Below, piece after piece: positions 61,017 through 64,000 of a DNA stretch of 64,000 bases. The notes under the pieces were generated by a model, which was given only the letters and a program-made list of their open reading frames with translations, was not told the DNA's origin and did not search any database. Origin of the DNA: Gloeopeniophorella convolvens (Eukaryota; Basidiomycota; Agaricomycetes; Russulales); assembly GCA_022496205.1 (NCBI GenBank), contig WTXD01000006.1, positions 186,001-250,000 on the forward strand, in the 5' to 3' direction. The first letter of the stretch is position 1; each line of letters begins with the position of its first letter. The translations under genes and the position numbers were made by a program.

Positions 61017-62098
61017 ATGGATGTCCTCCACTCTTCCATCCCACCAAGTAGACATGGCGATCCCTGGTTCGAGGATGGCAACATCATCCTTCTCGTCGAG
61101 GACGACGATCACATCCCGCTTGTCGCTTTCAAGGTCCACCGCGGTGTCCTGGCACGTCAGTCTGAAGTGTTCCAAACCATGTTTGACATCCCTCAGCCTG
61201 CACCCGGCCTCGAGCCCATAGAACAGGTGGATGGCTGCCCGATCGTCCGCATGTATGACCTTCCCGGCGAACTTTCCAACCTAATCAAGGCGCTGTATGA
61301 CGGCGTGTGCGTAGTACCATCCCGCCGAGCTGACTTCTTGCTCACTCTATACCCTGGATTAGCACATTCCGTCATCGAAACGTCGAAGATTTTTACTTTC
61401 TTGCTGGCATCCTCCGTTTGGCGTCAAAATACTTTATTACCCACCTCCGCACCCAGGCCATCCGTTACTTGACCGAAACATGGTCGTATACCATACGCGG
61501 GCACGATGAAATGGTTGCACAAGCTCTGGCCTCGCCGTCTGTGGACGGCACGACATATCCTTACGTCCACCCCCTCCACGTGCTCAACCTCGCACGCGAA
61601 GTCAACATACGAATTGTCATCCCATCCGTGCTGTATTTCTTGTCCATATACTCGCTTAAGCAGCTCTTACGCGGCGATCATCCCAAACTCCAAATCGAGC
61701 ACCCATCCCGTCCATCCTCCCAGCTTCTTACTCACGACGTCTCGGAATACACGCTCATGTACCAGCATCGCATCAACATGATACTGGAATTTATCCGACA
61801 CACGTGCGGAGAGCGCTTGGTCGACATGAATTGTCAAGGTGCACCGAAAGTTTGCCAGCGGGTGTTCTCGCGCCTCACCTTCAATATCAACCAGTCATTC
61901 ACACCGCGCACGGGGCCTTTTCATAACATGGCGCAGGCGATGCAGTGGGTCGACGATGACAACACGATTTGTGGTCCCTGTCAGCGTGCATTCCGCCGCG
62001 ATGTCACAGCACTGCGTGAGCGGCTCTGGGAAGAATTACCTTCTGTAGTTGGGTTGCCGAGTTGGAGCGAGCTGCTCGCCATGGATCTTCCTTCATAA
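61017..62098 (+). CDS. BTB/POZ domain protein A, C-terminal CxxC
   Basis: Starts at ATG 61017 (MDVLHSSIPPSRHGDPWFED) and has one intron (about 61310-61368). The BTB fold is visible from residue 15: DGNIILLVEDDDHIPLVAFK, VHRGVLARQSEVFQTMFDIP, then VRMYDLPGELSNLIKALYDG, joined to FRHRNVEDFYFLAGILRLAS and KYFITHLRTQAIRYLTETWS. Downstream is an alpha-helical region (LHVLNLAREVNIRIVIPSVL, MYQHRINMILEFIRHTCGER) and a C-terminal CGPCQRAFRRDVTALRERLW followed by EELPSVVGLPSW. Such BTB proteins are a large, fast-expanding family in Agaricomycetes, often called BTB/POZ or Kelch-less BTB, with presumed Cul3-adaptor or transcription roles that are not shown. Divergent from MON1 (290 nt) and convergent with the related gene at 62235-63488. 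Confidence 0.87.
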
Positions 62099-62234
62099 CC
62101 TTGCATCTATCTTCTTGATTTGGTCACAGCATACCCATAGCTATCGTTATCATTTGCATTTAGGTCTGTTTATGTAGATGTAAATTATTTACAGATGTCT
62201 CGCACGATTAACATGATCATACTACAGCGATAAT

Positions 62235-63488
62235 TTACCAGGGAATAAGGCGCTCCAGAACACTGTCGATAAAGTAACGGCACCAACGGGGGAGCCAACG
62301 AGGGAGCAAATGGCCGACTTGGCGGAGCACGAATACCCTTAGAGGCGCCGTCAGGTTGTCGCGGACACCGTCCCACACAGACGTGACCCCTGCCTCTGGC
62401 TCGCCCAGCAACACTCGGCCCATGTCCTCCCACCATTCGCGGTACAGCCGCATCATCCCGCGGTGAAGTTCGGCGAGGCACTCTGAGCACCGGAGCCCAT
62501 CGCGGTGCTCAGGAGGATGCTCCTCGCCAGCCATGGGCGCAGGGCTGTGGTGCGGCGGCGGTGGCTGTGACCTGGCCTTCTCGAGGTTCTCCCAGACAGC
62601 AGCGATGATGGGAAAGGCAGCGCGGCCCTTGGGATCGGCTCCCGCATCCACTTCGGGTACGAAGCCTTCGAAGCCGCAGCGTGCCCGCCCGCCCCGGATG
62701 CCCATAGTCCCGCGCTTGCCGAAGTCCCTGGCTAGCCTGAGAAGAGAATCGACGAGGTCCGAGTTGCGCGCTCTCAGCAGGGCGGCTAGGCCTGCGTCCT
62801 GGGGCAAGTTGAGCCCCGGATCTCCCTCGGCGGGGTGAAACGCGGCGGCGTCAGGGGTGAAGAGTGATAGATCGACAAAGGCTGCGGGTAAGATGGCGAA
62901 CCCCGGATCAGGGAGAGCGCGCGCAGCGAGGATGGCGTCCACGGGGTCCAACAGGGGTTTGTCTAAGTCCGTGGTCCCGTCCCAGCGCGCGTATGCGTTT
63001 ATCCTGTCGCTGGCGAGTGGGCGGAGGCTGGCCAATGCGGCATCATCTAACTGTGAGATTAGTAGTGAATGTGCCGAGTAGGCGCAGCGGGCGAGGACGC
63101 CGGGAGAGGGCTGTGGCTTCCTAAACATGTGCAAGGACAATCAGGTAATGAAGGCGCTCCGGGGGAGATGGTGATGATCAGCTTACTTCTGTTGTATGTC
63201 TGTCAGATAATCAAGTACGTTCCTCAACTGAGTCGCGGTGCATTCAAGGGTGACCATGGGAGTCCACGAATCATGTTGGGGTTTCCCTACGATGTGGCCG
63301 AGGAGGCCCTTCATCGTCTCGGAATAGCGGAGCAGGGGACCCATGAGAGTAGACAGAACGACGCCATCCTTGGTGACTATGAGGACGTCGCCGTTCTCGT
63401 CCCAGTGAGTAGTATCGCGGACGTCCATGGGAACCTCATTATCGTCGGTAAGCTTGAAAGGGGCTGTCAGTGGGTTGATGTTGACCAT
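62235..63488 (-). CDS. BTB-like protein B, diverged relative of protein A
   Basis: The likely start is ATG 63488 (MVNINPLTAPFKLTDDNEVP), though ATG 63428 is possible. A BTB-like N-terminus follows (HWDENGDVLIVTKDGVVLST, YSETMKGLLGHIVGKPQHD, VTLECTATQLRNVLDYLTD) with weaker match to the consensus than protein A, notably no VHRxVL core. An intron near 63125-63185 joins a larger exon: KPQPSPGVLARCAYSAHSLL, ISQLDDAALASLRPLASDRI, then DLVDSLLRLARDFGKRGTMG and the C-terminal CSECLAELHRGMMRLYREWW followed by EDMGRVLLG. The Cys-x-x-Cys plus Arg-rich helix plus Trp ending parallels CGPCQRAFRRDVTALRERLW of the neighbour. GC content is much higher than in protein A. Function unknown. Confidence 0.7.
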
Positions 63489-63739
63489 CGTGGGGTAGTT
63501 CAGGATGATGAGTCTGAGCAAGACACCTTGAATTTATAGCAGCGGGTGTTGCGGCAGTCATACGCCTATACGACGATGCTAGCAGAGCCCTATTGACGCC
63601 ACACCGCAGGCAAGGGCCACGGTGCGTCACAATGGCACCCCTGGGGAAGCTTGGACCACGAATAGGAATTAATTTGTACACGTTTCGGCGCTCTCTGAGT
63701 AGACAAGGCACCGCTTCGTAGATCTGAAATATGGTAAAA

Positions 63740-63918
63740 TCACCTGCTGGAGAAGACTCGTCGTCCTTGAATCCACATCCCCGTTCGATTTCTAATATCA
63801 CCGATACACCACCACTTTTCAATCATCTCGGCGGTCAGGCCTGCGGAGTTGTAGCCGGAGTCGAAGAAGTCTAACGGCCCTACACCCCTGGGCGCTGTGT
63901 CGGGGTCATAAAGACATA
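63740..63918 (-). CDS. Possible 3' exon of a gene extending beyond the right edge
   Basis: After a good acceptor (TGCTTTCAG) there is an open frame to TGA at 63740-63742 encoding CLYDPDTAPRGVGPLDFFDS and GYNSAGLTAEMIEKWWCIGD. It looks like constrained protein rather than noise, but I recognise no family, and the last 20 codons may be intron. If real, its upstream exons lie to the right of 64000 or in 63919-64000. Confidence 0.3.
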
Positions 63919-64000
63919 CTGAAAGCAGGAAATGGGCGCGCAGATGACTGATTTAGCGCAAGAAAGGGAAACAAGAATGGCACGCACTCTGTTGTGCATC

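Overview
This is a gene-dense, intron-rich stretch of a fungal nuclear chromosome, most likely from an Agaricomycete (mushroom-forming basidiomycete). The evidence is the many GT-AG introns of about 45-75 nt, genes separated by only 140-600 nt in alternating orientations, coding GC that varies strongly between genes, and a protein set (single-pass proline-rich membrane protein, RGS membrane protein, BTB proteins, GH71 glucanase, MFS sugar porter) typical of that group. A polypore-like species would fit, but genus and species cannot be read from the sequence. I see no transposon, plasmid, virus, CRISPR array, rRNA or tRNA.

Layout. 1-4.7 kb: 3' part of TFC4 (TFIIIC subunit), a ZIP9-like zinc transporter, an unrecognised small protein and a mitochondrial K+/H+ exchange-related protein. 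5.2-10.9 kb: a large polytopic membrane protein with an unknown C-terminal domain, tail to tail with an RGS-domain membrane protein. 10.9-13.1 kb: no gene seen. 13.1-19.3 kb: acidic F-box protein, single-pass membrane protein, SOK1/Tcp11. 19.3-21.2 kb: no gene seen. 21.2-30.1 kb: V-ATPase subunit B, tubulin cofactor D and BUD22. 31.2-35.7 kb: MFS sugar porter and NudC-domain protein. 36-41.3 kb: PP2C phosphatase and a probable Scm3/HJURP centromere chaperone. 41.8-48.5 kb: GH71 alpha-1,3-glucanase and DEAH helicase DHR1/ECM16. 48.7-58.2 kb: SEN1, translin, mitoribosomal mS41 and a MYND protein. 58.3-63.5 kb: MON1 and two related BTB-type proteins. A probable 3' exon of another gene lies at the right edge.

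Functionally the window is mostly housekeeping: RNA polymerase III transcription, ribosome biogenesis (BUD22, DHR1), RNA termination and R-loops (SEN1), vacuole function (VMA2, MON1), tubulin folding, mitochondria and centromere. Carbon acquisition or wall remodelling is added by the sugar porter and GH71. The genes do not form an operon or secondary-metabolite cluster.

Most unusual points: a PP2C gene whose first coding exon is only the ATG, followed by a 22-nt exon, with two introns that together remain an open frame; a GC-AG intron in VMA2; a C16 homopolymer two bases before the SOK1 start; a polytopic protein of unknown function; and a tail-to-tail pair of diverged BTB paralogues. Exon joins were worked out by eye from splice consensus and family conservation, so gene ends are firmer than every internal join.
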